In this document: one piece after another, positions 21,272-34,298 of the stretch
Position numbering within the stretch: the stretch's first letter is position 1
Layout of the letters: each line of letters begins with the position of its first letter
DNA from: Porites lobata
Taxonomy: Eukaryota > Cnidaria > Anthozoa > Scleractinia > Poritidae
Assembly: GCA_942486035.1 (NCBI GenBank)
Contig: CALNXK010000008.1
Span: 5,640,001 to 5,704,000 of the forward strand
Direction: 5' to 3'
DNA length: 64,000 nucleotides
The notes under the pieces: generated by a model
What the model saw: the letters and a program-made list of their open reading frames with translations, nothing else
Databases searched by the model: none
Told to the model about the DNA's origin: nothing
Position numbers and translations under genes: made by a program

Positions 21272-22700
21272 CCTACAGACTTTGCGTGCCCAATCTTGCC
21301 AAAAAAAAGTCAACTTTGCTACATTCCTGAGCGTCGCGAATCCTTTACTTCGCGCTCCGCCGAAGTAATAACGTGTTCTTTCTTGTTGTTTGTTCGTTTG
21401 TTTGTTTGTTGTTTGCCATTAGTTCAACACTTTTCCCCCGTCCTGATGGATCTGTCAGGTTAGGAAACAACCTAATGCATTTCGCAATAATTCTGCAACA
21501 CGCTAATATGGCCTATCACGTGCAAAGAGCCTATAATTACATGTAGAAAATCCTGCTACTTTCTTATCTTTCGCTTGCGACACCAATCTCTCGGTCCGAG
21601 TTAGCACCCATCTACTCACTACCGTGCGACGATATTTATGAGGTACGAATCTGGAGAACTGGTTTTAGGGGAGTGTGGTACAAGTACCAAATACATGAGC
21701 ACAGAGTACCGGTGCGTATCGGGCGGTGCAACACCGCTGGCAGGATAGGTGCGTTTAAAATCTCACTTTAAGCTGTTCACCAATTGCACTATTGTAGGTA
21801 CAAGGCAAGTAAAAATTATGATAAAAAATACCTACTATAGTCCACCGCTGATTTATCTGCAATGAACGGGGTTCAAAAGCGTGGTTTGCAAGCTGGCGAT
21901 AAATGTATTACACTCTATATGCGTTTCTGACTATAACTATTACTATTATTATTATTATTATTATCATTGTATTTCAACTCAAGCAATCAGCAATCATAAA
22001 GCGGGCGCTGATTGGCTTAGTCTGCGTAGCATGAGCCCGTAATTGTCTAATCACAAGCCGCGCGAGGGAAACACGCGAAGGGGAGAGAAGGCCTCCCCTC
22101 CTTTTGTCCCCCCCCCCCCCCAAAAAGAAAAAAAACTGGTGACAGGCTATGATTGGCCCTAATCTGGAATGTTTATGCGCGTGTCAAAGCAAGGAAAGAA
22201 TCTGGCGAAGAAGGACCAGGGGCGCGGGAGAAAAAGGTTCGTTTGTGTTGCTGGTTCTTCTATAACAAGTTCGGAGAAGAACAAGAGCAGGCACCTACGC
22301 AAGTTCCAAACCATGATAAGTTCTTCGATGCGCAAGTACATTATGGCCCTCTTTGACACTGAGGCTAACCTACGTGCACTTGGACAGTTGCAGCTTGACA
22401 ATTGCACACACCCTTATCCCTGGGGAGCACTGTAGTCTCATCTCTCTAGGCGGATGCCAGTCAGATGGTGTGCTGCAGAATTGACTGTAAAGTGGCGCTC
22501 AACTGATCGGTTGCTCTCTCCTATGCACACGCACTGTGTGCTTGATTATTTATTACTTGAACGACACTGATCAGCGACTCTGATCAGAAGAGCGCAAACA
22601 ATAACGTTTGACTTTAGGCCCGTCCGAAGGCGGGGGTTGGAGGGGGAGGGGAGAGTTGAAGTTACCGAGATAATAAAGGGATTTCTTTTTTGTTTTGAAA
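21272..22700. other. Intergenic, low-complexity patches only
   Basis: Holds GTTT-rich tracts (about 21383-21415), an (ATT)n run (21939-21963) and a C-run (about 22107-22121). No gene supported. Open frames at 22153-22435 overlap in three frames and are chance. Confidence 0.4.
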
Positions 22701-22704
22701 ATTT

Positions 22705-23404
22705 CTTCACGGGATTTCTTTGGACAGGCTCAAATTTATCCTGTCACCTTCAATTAAGGTCGTAATACCGGATTTAGGTAGCTTGATGCTTAATTGCAAA
22801 GCTCAGGGATCCACAGAAATTACTTCGAGAAGAAACAGCAAAAATCTTTCTCCAAACCCCGTAATTTTCCCAAAAGGAACATTGTTTCTCAAGAAGGTGA
22901 TGATGCTGGATCTTACACATGTATAGCAAAAAAACTCTTGAAGTGTCTTGAAGAACCCATGTTGCTAATATTCCTGGATGTGGTTTTACTCCCGGGTGTT
23001 ACAGTAAATATGTAACTTACACTAAAGCCAGCACCCCTCAGCTAGCAGCACTCACTCGAGTGTCGCAAAACTGTGAACGATTTATCAAGTTTGAGTGCAA
23101 AGAAGTTGTCTTTGTACTGGACTCGCTGGCGTGGTGGGTGTCACGTGTTGGAAGGAAAATGAATTACTGGGTAGGCACTGGTGGATCAGCCAACACGTGT
23201 GCAAGCGGAGTAACAGACTCTTGGTTAAATGGTCAAAAGTGTAATTGTTACAACTGTGGCAGCGGTTGGAGAGAGGACAGCGGTCTACTGACGGACAAGT
23301 TCGCTCCTGCTGTGACTCAGATCACACTGGTTGACGTTGATGGCTCAAATAATGAGGAGGGATATCATACATTGAAAAAGCTGAAGTGTTACAGGCAGGC
23401 ATGA
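22705..23404 (+). pseudogene. Copy A2: remnant of the last exon of the collagen-Ig-fibrinogen family
   Basis: Begins in Ig3 (RLKFILSPSIKVV, LNCKAQGST), then shifts frame within Ig3 near 22890. It continues directly into the fibrinogen-like domain at a point equal to the RTYVGNIPGC region of copies A and B, so about 60 codons covering the YVIDPDGKGG part are deleted. The rest is open (CERFIKFEC, AWWVSRVGRKMNYW) to the stop at 23402-23404, with losses of conserved Cys (CASGV for CACGV). There are no upstream exons. Not functional as it stands. Confidence 0.88.
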
Positions 23405-23794
23405 GATATCTGTAAATATTTTTGGGCACAAGACCGATTTTTGTTTTTCAGACAAGTGATAGGTTTATGCGGTTAAATCATATGCAGCTAACTTTTGCCA
23501 AGAAAACTTTCCTTTCTAACAAGGAGTTTCATTTTTTGGTTAGCTGTGGATCGCAGATAATGCGTCAGTATGCGAAAAGAACAGCCCGAGTGCGAGTTGT
23601 TGGTGGGAGACTCTTCACTTACCCAGGATAACATACATTATTATATGGCTTAGTCTGTTTTCGCCATGCAATTGGTCAATTTGCGGTCCGTAACTTGCTA
23701 TACGGACGAAAATTTCAAAGAAAATGCTCATTTCGGAGCTCTAAATATCTTTACCTCGGAAAAAAGGTTGAAATTAAGTTACAAGACGTCTATC
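23405..23794. other. 3' flank of copy A2
   Basis: Shares ATGCAGCTAA(C/A)TTTTGC with the 3' flank of copy C at about 44254, so untranslated DNA was part of the duplicated unit. No gene. Confidence 0.55.
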
Positions 23795-24580
23795 AACCTT
23801 GAGGACTTAGATTTTTACTTTTTCCTTCAACATTTTAAATTGTGTTTATTTGTGAACGAAGGCGATGAAGAAACTAACTCGTAATTTTATCGAAGAGGAT
23901 TCTAATCAGTTTGAAAATTTTATCGCAGTACACAGTTGAGAAGACGAAAATCCACTGGCAGAGATTCGAGATGTTTTGCCTAAGAGAAAATGAGTAATTC
24001 CTTCGACAAATATGTTAACAAACATACCTGCACCCGATCATCTTGACAAGCTTCTTTGCCATTTGCAGTGTTTTTCCAATGACCAACGAAAGAAAGATAG
24101 AAGTGAGTTCGAGCCAGACACAATGTCCAGTTTTCAAAAGACTCCAGCGTCACATTAACGAGTGAATACTTACAGTGCTCTTAGTTTTGACTGTAAACCC
24201 TGAGGACTGGGATGTTGACTTTGCCTTTCCAAATTTTAACCTAACTTTGTTTTAATGAGAACGAAGCTGATGTGGAAACTGAATCGTAACCTTACCGAGG
24301 AAGAGAATGCTAGTCAGTGTTTGAAAATTTTAACGCAGATCACAATTGAAGACGAGAATGAACTGGCAGAAAGAGAGGTTTTTCCAAAAACAATTAACGA
24401 GCGAATCCTTCGACAATGACAACAAACTTAGCTTGAAAAGCTTCTTTGCCTTTTGCAGTGTTTTTTTTAAAAGGACAAACGGAGGAAAGATGAAAACGAC
24501 TTCTAGACAGACATAGTCTCCGGTTTCCAAAATACTCCAGCGTTACATTAAAGAGCTAAAACTTAAAGTGCTCTTAGTTT
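23795..24580. repeat. Diverged ~395-bp tandem duplication
   Basis: Unit 1 (about 23795-24190) and unit 2 (about 24195-24580) share CTTGAGGACT/CCTGAGGACT, AAGCTTCTTTGCC, TTTGCAGTGTTTTT, ACTCCAGCGT and AGTGCTCTTAGTTTTGAC in the same order, at roughly three-quarters identity by eye. Confidence 0.75.
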
Positions 24581-24714
24581 TGACCGAATAAACTTTTTCA
24601 ACATGGCGAATTTGTTTTTACTTTCTCGGAAAGCCTTTGTTATGTGCTATTGTTTTCGTGCGCCAATAAAAAACTTTCTTTTTTGACGCCGAGGATCCGT
24701 AATTTACAGTATTT

Positions 24715-25160
24715 AGGTATTTAGGTATTTTATTTATTTGCCACACGATTACAATAATTACAAAAAGATGCCAAAAAAAAAAAAAAAAAATGAAGGAAGA
24801 GATGGCGAGGAGGCCTAAAAGAAACTATAGAGCTTATGTTAATTAGGCCTCCTCAATTACAATTTTTCGAAGATGGCGTAAAAATTACGGCGACGGATAC
24901 AATATAATATGAGGTGGAAAATTAAACTAATCAATATTACGGAAGTTTACAAATCTTGAATATTAAAAGGCTTTTTCCCAAGATTTTTGTTGGAGTATAC
25001 TAATAATTATTACAAATAAATGCCTTAAGTGCTCTTTTAAAGGAGAAAGGTGAGGAAGCGTTGATGATGTTGGTGTTTAAGGTGTTGTAAAATTTAGGTC
25101 CTTGATAAAAAACGGAAAATTGTTTGGTTCGAGTACGGCAGAAAGGCAGACGAAATTTAC
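24715..25160 (-). mobile_element. 3' end of a non-LTR retrotransposon
   Basis: On the minus strand 25160-25000 reads the typical LINE ORF2 C-terminus (RTKQFSVFYQGPKFYNTL, then FSFKRALKAFICNNY, stop at 25000-25002), followed by AT-rich 3' sequence and a short A-run (24775-24790). Upstream coding sequence is decayed, then replaced by an inverted duplication. No transposition competence. Confidence 0.75.
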
Positions 25161-25167
25161 ACGAGTT

Positions 25168-25613
25168 AATTTTCCAGAAGCATCTAGTTTGAAATGCCAG
25201 TTATTTCGATTTACGCGGCCAGTTCTATTACGCAACCGCAACTGATGAAGCATGCAAAATTGGAACTCAGTTTGCTGAAGAGCGAGGAATTCTTCATTTT
25301 TCAACAGACCGAAAATTCTTCATCTTTCAACAGACCGAAAACTCCGCTAATAAGAGGTTTTTATACGATAGCTTGAATGTTACGGCCTGGTATGAGTCTG
25401 TAAAATTTTGGATACCTTAGCAATTTTTGTTTTTAAAAAATATAATATGCAGCTAAATAATAAACAGTTACTGATGTTGAAAAATGAAGAATTCCTCGCT
25501 CTTCAGCAAACTGAGTTCCATTTTTGCATGCTTCATCAGTTGCGGTTGCGTAATAGAACTGGCCGCGTAAATCGAAATAACTGGCATTTCAAACTAGATG
25601 CTTCTGGAAAATT
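25168..25613. repeat. Near-perfect 133-bp inverted repeat
   Basis: 25168-25300 and 25481-25613 are reverse complements with about one mismatch by eye, separated by 180 bases. The arms contain the upstream LINE fragment. The spacer starts with a 25-base direct duplication (TTCAACAGACCGAAAA twice). The near identity means it is young. Confidence 0.92.
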
Positions 25614-25802
25614 CCCTCAGAGGGCTGGGAAAAAGCTAAATTGAAAGGCGGAAACAAAGTCAGGCTTTAATACACGTCACGTCTTACAGGTCAAAGCTAT
25701 TTTTCGGCCAGCAGCAACAGTTACACGAGCTCGGTTACTCGTTGGCAGGGTTTAAATCTCCCAGTTATTTTAAGGCAATGATTCGCAACTAATTACCGAG
25801 TC

Positions 25803-28800
25803 ATGGAGTCGTCGAAGATGCGCCCGGGCTCCAAAACGTTGGCGTTTTCCTCAATATTTCTCTCCCTTGTTGTCTGCTTTGTAGCACTGGTTCACGTCGA
25901 GGTCGAACTTCATGCTCATCGACAAATGCTTCAAGTCTTAAGTCAACAAAGAGCGGACAAAATTGAACCACGCAAAACTGTTCAAAATGAGCCGATCACC
26001 TCGTCCTTTCACAGAAACTCTGTTGAAGGTAGGTTGCGTCATTTCTTATATTTTATAAACTATTCACTGACTGAGACATAGCGTCGAGGATGCGTCGCAT
26101 AAATTTTTTCGTAGGAAGCTATTTGACCTCGTTTTGTGTTTATCTTTTGACATGAACAAGGTAGGGAACGTCCATTGACTCCAATGAAAAGAGCGCCCTA
26201 AATTAGTAAAAGTGCCAAGTTCGAATGTGATTTGTTGAAAACTTGCTAACGAATTCGAAGACATAGCTCCTCATGATCAATGTCTTTAAGACATTCAATG
26301 AATGGTGTACGTTTGGTATCAATATCCAGCAACTAGCAGCAGCAACTCAGCAACCCGCAGCAGTTTGAAAAATATAACATTATTTCCTGATACTGAAAAA
26401 AGTTTGGTTTTTCATAGTGCGCAATTTAAGGGAATCTTTGATCTTGTATCCGTTTCAGCTGTTGTGCTATCGAAAAGACTTAATTGTCTTTGTCTGAAAG
26501 GATAAAGGATTGTCGGTTACATAAGGTCACATCCGAGATAGTCATATTACCATCAAGTTAATACGCAATAGAAACACTCCCAACTTGTCATGGCGCAATG
26601 AGATGCTGATGACCGGATGATGATACGTTTAACAGCATAAACAACGTAAACAACATTCTCAACAAAAAAGGCTTGGGAAAGGAAACCTCAAAGAGTTTGA
26701 TATCAAAGACATAGTAGGCCCAGGCAAAGGAACGCGGACGACCAAAGTTCCCCTAACTGAAGACATGCGATCAGATAAATAGTATTTACGGCAGCTCCAA
26801 AATAACCAAAGAGGCTTTTGAAGCATAGGGAAAACCATTTGAGAGAATTCTGACGTATTTGGTCATTGGGTGCCCCTTATCAATTACGTCAGTAAAAAGC
26901 GAAAATGATTTCTTAAAAACCTGCAACAAAGTAGAGCGTTTGGGGGTGACATTAGGCACTTTGCACGATAACATAATTTTACTACTATGCCCTTGAGGGT
27001 ATTGCTTTCTTGTGCAAATGAGGGCTTTTGTTATTTAGACCTCACTAGGACTACCAAGTTCAAATATGATGAAAAGGAAAGCGAAAAGGATTCTGGTCGT
27101 AGTAGTACAATGTATAATGTAGCCATCGTGCAAAGAAATGGCTATTATCCTCCTTATTTATTATTATCAAAGTGTAAACATCACTGTTTTTTTTCCTTTC
27201 TTTCCTTGTAGTTGAAGGAGTTCACAGTCGCCAGAAACGCAAAAACAAAAATGTAAAATACAACTCCAGTGCAACTGTCAGTCACAACGATCGAGCCTGG
27301 CCTGCACGATGCATTGTCCTAGAGGTATTAGGGGAAGACGTGGCAGGCCTGGTCCCCCAGGTAAGCATGGTCCACCCGGACCAAGCGGGCCCCAAGGACC
27401 TAAAGGTAACAAGGGTGCACAAGGAGATCAGGGACTACCTGGGCCTGAAGGCGAAGACGGCCCTCAAGGACCTAAGGGCGATCCTGGTGAATCCATCTCA
27501 GCTCCTTCTATTGTGTCACCTCCGGTGTCCATGGTGGTAAACGAAACTGATATAGCGTCACTGCAGTGTGAGTTTAAAGGACATCCAACACCTCAGGTCA
27601 CGTGGATGAAAAAAAATTCCAGTCTTCCTTTGGACAAACGAATTACACAATCACGTGGTGGACTGACGATTCAGAATGTGACATCACAAGACGGAGGTGT
27701 GTACACATGTAGGGCCAGAAATATTCTTGGAGTCATGACTTCATCGGCCACATTAGCTGTTCAAGGTAATTTACTTCCCAATCCTAATGTCCCAGTAGTC
27801 TTAGTTCACTGTCATACAACTAAACAACTAAAATACTGTTACAGTACTAGCAATTAAGTATATTGCACTTAAGCTTCGAAAGAGGTTTGGGTCGATCTCT
27901 TGGATATGCACTTGTTAGAATATTTACTTGCACCCCATGCTACTAGGCCCCAGGGGATGTCCAGAAAAGATCGCGGCTATCTTAAGCGGAATCCTTGTCG
28001 AAAATCATGACGCTGTGAGATTCTGATTACGAGTATGACATCCAACTCCGTCGCTATCGAAAACCAGCATTAAAACAAAACTGTAGCCTTAGAATTCACA
28101 GGGGCGACGGCCTTACGCTTGTTACATTCAATGAAATAAATTTTTTGTTCACTAGTATGAAATTACTGTATTGCAAGGTTAACTCAAAGAAAACTCCTCA
28201 AGCGTGGCTCAAAATGATCGGGTGATATGCTCTTTCGTGTTTATTAATTTGCAGTTGCTACCATGATCACACAAAAGCCCTCCTCTGCTATCGTTGAAGA
28301 AGGAGAAAACGTAACCCTTGTATGCAAAGCTACTGGAGTGCCGATGCCAACGGTTACGTGGCGAAAAGCATTAGGTACCGTGCCAAAAGAAAAGACTACA
28401 GTGATCGATGGGAACATGAACATTGTAAGTGTAACGAAGGCAGATGGTGGGACATACGCATGCTCAGCAAAAAATCTCGTTGGAGAAGACTCTGCTGTCG
28501 CACTAGTAGCTGTGATTGACATGCTCGCATTTACCCTGACGCCTCCAATAAAGTTTGTAGTCCCTCAGTTAGGTAACTTGATGCTCAATTGCCAAGCCCA
28601 GGGATCCATAGAAATTTCTTGGAAGAGAAAAAACCAAAATCTTCCTCAGAATCACGTTATCTTCCCAAACGGAACTTTATTTCTAACTCAGGTGACCACA
28701 AATGATGTCGGTACTTACACATGTGTAGCTAAAAATTATCAACGAACAATTAAGGCATCGTCTTTTGTTGAAGTGTCAAAGAACACGTCTTGTAGCAGCA

Positions 28801-29402
28801 TTAAATCAGGGCGTAGTGGAAGTTCTTCAGGTTATTATGTTATTGACCCTGATGGCAAAGGAGGCGTGACTCCGTTCAGTGTGTATTGTGACATGACTGA
28901 CAAGGGAGGAATTGGCGTGACAGTCATAAGTCACGACAGCGAGAGTAGAACATATGTCGGTAATATCCCTGGATGCGGGTGGAATAACCCTGATTGTTAC
29001 AGTAAAGATGTGACTTACAATGGAGTGAGCACCGCTCAGCTAACAGCAGCCACCCGAGTGTCACAAAACTGTGAACAGTTTATCAAGTTTGAGTGCAGCA
29101 GTGATGTAGGCTTTGTACAGGAGTCGATTGCCTGGTGGGTGTCACGTGATGGAAGGAAAATGAACTACTGGGGAGGAGCTGGTGGATCAGTCAACATGTG
29201 CGCATGCGGAGTTACCAACTCCTGCTCAAAAGGTAGAAAGTGTAATTGTCACGATCGTAACAGGGGCTGGAAAGAAGACAGCGGTCTGTTGACGGACAGG
29301 TCTGCATTACCTGTGTCACAGATCAGACTGGCAGATTTTGATGGCTCAGACGAGGAAGGTTATCATACTCTAGGGAAACTCAAGTGTTATGGCCAGGCAT
29401 GA
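25803..29402 (+). pseudogene. Copy B: full-exon family member with a frameshift in exon 2
   Basis: Exon 1 (25803-26028, 226 bp) codes a short basic tail and a membrane segment (FSSIFLSLVVCFVALVHV), then a helix (VELHAHRQMLQVL). Exon 2 is 27212-27765. Exon 3 (28255-29402) is 1148 bp, the same length as in copy A. All junctions are phase 1. Exon 2 opens with SRQKRKNKN, where RQKR is a furin-type site. Against copy D, 28 bases are missing after about 27288 (SHND), so the phase-1 frame leaves the collagen frame. The collagen, Ig1, Ig2, Ig3 and fibrinogen parts are otherwise open from ATG 27309 (MHCPRGIRG) to the stop. Either B is a young pseudogene, or it is expressed from an internal start like copy A, or the assembly lost 28 bases. 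I call it a pseudogene with reserve. Confidence 0.7.
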
Positions 29403-30768
29403 GATTTCTTTAAACATTTTTGCGGTATTTAAAAGTTAATTCATGCAGTTTAAAAAGGCAAAGAAAACTGTCGTGAAAACCGACAAACAGTTCCTTTTTT
29501 TCGTGCTTCTCTTTGGTGATAGAGCGCAGATTACTAACGTCCGAATGGAAAACGACCCTCTGGAATACGTCGAGTTGGTCGGAGATTCAAGAACAAGTTT
29601 AAAATTGACAGCAATATTCCAGACAGCGGTGTCTGAATAAAAAAAAAACTTTAAAATGGAAAATGTCAGCTGTCATATATTATTGTAGTTTTGAAATACC
29701 AGGAAGAAAACGTGCCGCTGATGAAATAGTTGAAAACGTCCTCATCCTCCCCTCCATTTCCCGGACTATTAAAAAATATTCACCTCCTAGCGAGTGGATA
29801 ATGTGTGAGCTCTGTGTTTCCCAGTTTTTTAGAGAATGATCTTTTAAAAGTCGACAAAATTTGAGGGTTGACTTTTTTTAAGACAGGAAAAGACTTCAAA
29901 ACGGCATTTTTCCATTTACTGTAGCTGAGCATGGTTTGTGCTCAATGGATTGTTTACAACTCCCATTTATTCGCGTAGAAGAGGCCGTTTCTTGACCTCA
30001 GTGTGTCCTAAATGAAGAGATCGGACCTTGGGGCGGAACTTCCCTGTACATAACTTCGTTGAGAGCCCCCCCGGGATTTTGATTTACCTCTAGATTATGC
30101 TTCACGCCCATCGAATTCCCAGACTCAACGTAACAGAGAGACAAAAATACCTACCATTAACTCGCACTGTGGCCGTCATATAAACCGATTGCTTTTAACT
30201 GTTGTTTAGCAGCACTGGTAATGTAGGTAAATACTTTATTGTAGTTATTGGCAGATTTTCGCAACCTTATTGCAGCTTTTTGTCAAAACATCAAGATTCC
30301 CGTACTAACAATAGTGATATGTAAGACAATTGCAAGAGGTCTGAAGATGAGCTATTGCCATCAATTGACTCTGACTTGTTTTCTTAATGTTTACTCACTC
30401 TTTTACCTTTCCTTTTGTACCTCAGTGCCCTGAGTTTTCCGGCGCTTTCTTCTCTCTAACCCCCAAGGACTAATTTCAGTGTAATTTTAGGAGACCATTG
30501 CCATGAAATTTAAACTTACTGACTGAAACCTCGTGATATGCGGTTGCGTAACAGACCTCGCCGCGCTGATTTTGGAATTAAGGAAATGGATACATTTGAG
30601 AAAAAGCTTAATCCTCCCTTAAGCGGTCTGAAAAATAGCCAAAACTGAAGGCAGAAACATGGTCAGGTTTATATGACACGTCTAAAAAACCAAGCCACTA
30701 TACGGAAAGAATCAAAATTGTACGAGCAGGTTACGTTAAAATGTCGTTTAAGACACTAAAGCTGATTG
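29403..30768. other. 3' flank of copy B and intergenic DNA
   Basis: No gene recognised. The frame at 29443-29640 lies in the 3' flank and is not conserved as protein. No strong repeats. Confidence 0.4.
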
Positions 30769-31206
30769 ATGGAGTCATCAAAGACGCACCCAGTCTCCAA
30801 CAATTTAGCGTTCTCCTCAATATTTCTCTCCCTTGTTGTCTGCTCTGTGACACTGGTTCGCGTCGAGTTCGAACTTCACGCTCATCGACAGATGTCTCAA
30901 GTCTTGAGTCACCAGCGAATGGATAATTTTGGACCTCGTAAAACTGTTCACGATGAACCGATTTCGTCCTTACACAGCAGTGACGCGGGTGAAGGTAAGA
31001 AAATGGGTGAATGCTGAGACAAAGCGCCCACAGTGCATGACCCAGGATATATAACGTTAAATTTTCACGAAGTTATTTCTAACATGTACGAAAACAACTC
31101 AAACATGTACAGTCGAACTTCTATCACGCGGGCAGTCTTGGGGAAGCGGCATTGTGACTGTGTCTAGGGCCAGAGCGTGACCCCTTAATATCTGTGTTAT
31201 CCGATA

Positions 31207-31386
31207 ATGCAACCATCATACAGGCGTCCCGTCTCCAACACTCTGGTGTTTTCATCAATCGTTTTTTCTTTTGCTCTTTGTTTGGTGGCACTGGTACACG
31301 TCGAGTTCGAGCTTTACGCTCATCGAAGAATGCTTCAATTTTTGAGCCAACAGGGAGAAGAAAATATATACTCATTAGGCAAATAA
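31207..31386 (+). pseudogene. Extra copy of the membrane-anchor exon
   Basis: An open frame from ATG 31207 reads MQPSYRRPVSNTLVFSS, then VALVHVEFELYAHRRMLQFL and stops at 31384-31386. It aligns with exon 1 of copies B, C and D. No donor is obvious where B and C have theirs, so it is probably a dead exon duplicate within copy C, or an alternative first exon. Confidence 0.65.
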
Positions 31387-31389
31387 ACC

Positions 31390-33098
31390 GATTGCTTCCG
31401 CGCTGAGTTGTGAGAGTTTCGAAAACTGAATGACTTATGGGTCCTTGTATTTGAGTTGAGGCCTTTCATCAAAGAATCAAACATTCTAACAAAGTGCGCC
31501 GTAGAATCAAAAACTGGGAGGTTTTTTTATTTGGTTCCGGGTAGAGAACTCAAACGTTAACTGCTTTATCAAGGAAAGACTTTCTTGAATATCGGTTTCA
31601 GTAAAAGATTGTTGTGGCGTTGTATTTAAAAGTCTTCCGTTCCATTCCCATACATACACGTAGTTTTAAAAGATGCTCTTCAATATAATGTTATGTGTGC
31701 TAAGAATTTCATTTTCCTTCGAATTCGTTAATTGTTCGTAAGTTTTTAGCCTTCAATACAGGCGTCTTCGGAGGAGGGGTGAAGAGGTGTGCAAGCACTA
31801 AAATTTCGTTGGTTTGTAAGCTGAGTATCACGCTTTCCTTAGGTGTTAGTTGAGAGGAAATTTTGAAGCAAATGAGGAGAAGGAGTCTGACTGGTGTCTC
31901 CCCTTTACCTTTCCGGGGAAAAGGGAAAGGAAAAACACCCTTACAAAACCAATGTATTTTAAAACTGATTCTAATTCTGAACACTATTTTTTTAAGCCAC
32001 CTTCCTGTAATTTAATGCTGTTTTACATAAACGTTTAAAATTTCGCCAATGTTTGAAATAGATCTTAAGTGTAGTTAAATTGTATTATTTTTATTAAAAG
32101 GAGAAGCTCTCTTATCAATTTACAATGTATTTTGTTTAATAAATATGATTAAAATAGGGTATTTAAAATTTATTTTGTGCAAAGAATTACTAACATTGTC
32201 ACTTGAACAGAGTTCAAATATACTATTTCAAATCTGTTGTAAGACCTTCAATGCTGACCGTATTTTAAGTACCTTTAAATAGCGTAGTTATCAAAACACA
32301 GTTTTGAGCTGTATCTAAAATGTATTTTGAGACACATCCACTAAGAGTATCACAAACAGAGTTAAAATAGACCATTTGAAATCAGTTTTAAGGCGTCAAA
32401 TAATGACCATATCTTAAATACTTTTGAATAGGGTACTTAAACACTGTTTTATTTGAATTGTATTTTGAAGACTTAGGAACGCCCCCCCCCCCTCCCCCCA
32501 TCTTTCTTTCTATCCCTTCGCACCAGCTCTCCTCGATAATTCACTGATACCCAAGGTAAAAGCCAATAGGCGTTCTCTGCTCGGTCAATCCTGGACTTTG
32601 CCATAGGCTGTAATCTAACGCCCAGGAACGAGATATAGGCTGCCATGAAAAGTAAGCAAGTAAGCAAGCGTCTAGCAACGGACAGTTTCCTGCTTTTGAA
32701 ACTTGATCAAAGACTTTTCGCCACTTTTGAATGTCGTCTTCAATCCGTCTTGTAAAGTGACCAATAATCTGAGTATTTCGATATTATTTAATTGAAAAAC
32801 AAAACAACATGGATACTCAATCAAGGATGGAAAAACAACACATAACAGTTTGTTAACAACCAGTAGCCAGAGAACGAGAAAGACCGAAGGCAGATCGAGT
32901 CTCAATTCGTGTCAAATTGTTGTCAAAGGTAAAATTTTCTATACCGATGGATAAAAGCAGCTGGCTGCTTTTAGAGTCAAATCCATAGAGACTGTCGTGC
33001 ATTATAAAGGTTGTCATTTTGTTACGCGGTTGGTGTTGGCTATAGTGCTACTATGAAAAAATTACAACTTGTAACACAAAGTTTTCTTTCGGTTGCAG
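31390..33098. other. Intron 1 of copy C, no coding region
   Basis: AT-rich. 32155-32470 has loosely repeated TATTTTAAGTAC and TTTTGAGCTGTAT-like phrases about 70-150 bases apart, perhaps a diverged tandem array. A C-run lies at 32482-32499. The intron ends in ggttgcag before 33099. Confidence 0.45.
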
Positions 33099-34298
33099 AA
33101 ACACAAGTCGCCAGAAGCGAAACTCGGAAAATCGAATCAAGAATTCGAACGCCAGTGTAATCATCACTCGTGAGGACTTCAATAGAGAAGTTCAGCTGGC
33201 CTTGAATAGATTGCTCTGCAAGACGCATTCTCCAAAGGGAATTAGAGGAAAACGAGGAAGGCCTGGTCTCCCAGGCAAACATGGACCAGCCGGGCCCCAG
33301 GTACCACAGGGACCAAGAGGAACTCGAGGAGATAAAGGGCCGCCTGGACCTAAAGGCGTTGAGGGCCCTAAAGGACCCAAGGGCGATCCTAGTGAATCCA
33401 TCTCAGCTCCTTGTATTGTTGTACCTCCGGTCTCCATAGTGGTAAACGAAACTGGTATAGCATCACTGCAGTGTAAGGTCAAAGGAAATCCAACACCTCG
33501 GGTAACGTGGCAAAAGCAAAATTCCAGTCTTCCCGTAGGTAAAAGGATCGTGCAAACAAGCGGTAGACTGATGATTCAAGATGTGGCACCTAGGGATGGC
33601 GGAGTGTATACGTGCAAAGCAAGTAACATTCTTGGCGTGGCGACATCATCGGCCAAGTTAACTGTCCAAGGTGATAATTTGAGGTGGGGTGAGGGGGGAA
33701 TGTTTGGGGGACAATCCAATGCTTTATTGAGGGCAATATTAAAAATTTTTGCTTATCATACCAGCCAAATTGCTTGCTGTTATCCCACGCTGTGGCGTTA
33801 CGGATATTCGAGCCAAACCGCAAATTGTAGCAACTTTACCAATTTAAAAGCTCGACAAAACTTCCTGCGTAATGTTCTTACTGCCAAACTGCCAACACAT
33901 AATGTTGTCCATGTACTGGTGTTATGGAGAGCTACCTCTTATCTACTACGTAACGTTTTAGTCATAAGGATAGTGCAGATGCTCGTCGCCGCTTTAGGAG
34001 CCGACCATTGGAAAAGTTATGGCGCAGGTGAGAAGATTTTGAGCTGCATGAATACGATGGAATCTCTATTGAGGAGACATCCTTCGGACCGAGGCAAGCG
34101 TTCCTTGAATAGAGGTGTCCCCCGAATGGAGGTTGGGCTAGAGCTGGTGAATAATTAACCCGCTAAGAAAACATACAGGAATCATCATTAACTTATCCCT
34201 GCGGCATTACATGTTGGCCGACGAGGTGCTTACCCAGGTTCCTATCACATCAATTCAAATAACATTAATTTACCATTAATTGCTTGCATTTTTCACAA

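Noticed and set aside
31709..31984. 91-residue minus-strand frame
   Set aside because: Overlaps another frame on the opposite strand in copy C intron 1 and contains no recognisable domain.
33671..34158. C-terminal extension of copy C exon 2
   Set aside because: The frame runs past the GTGATAA donor into intron; it has no family similarity after the Ig1 domain.
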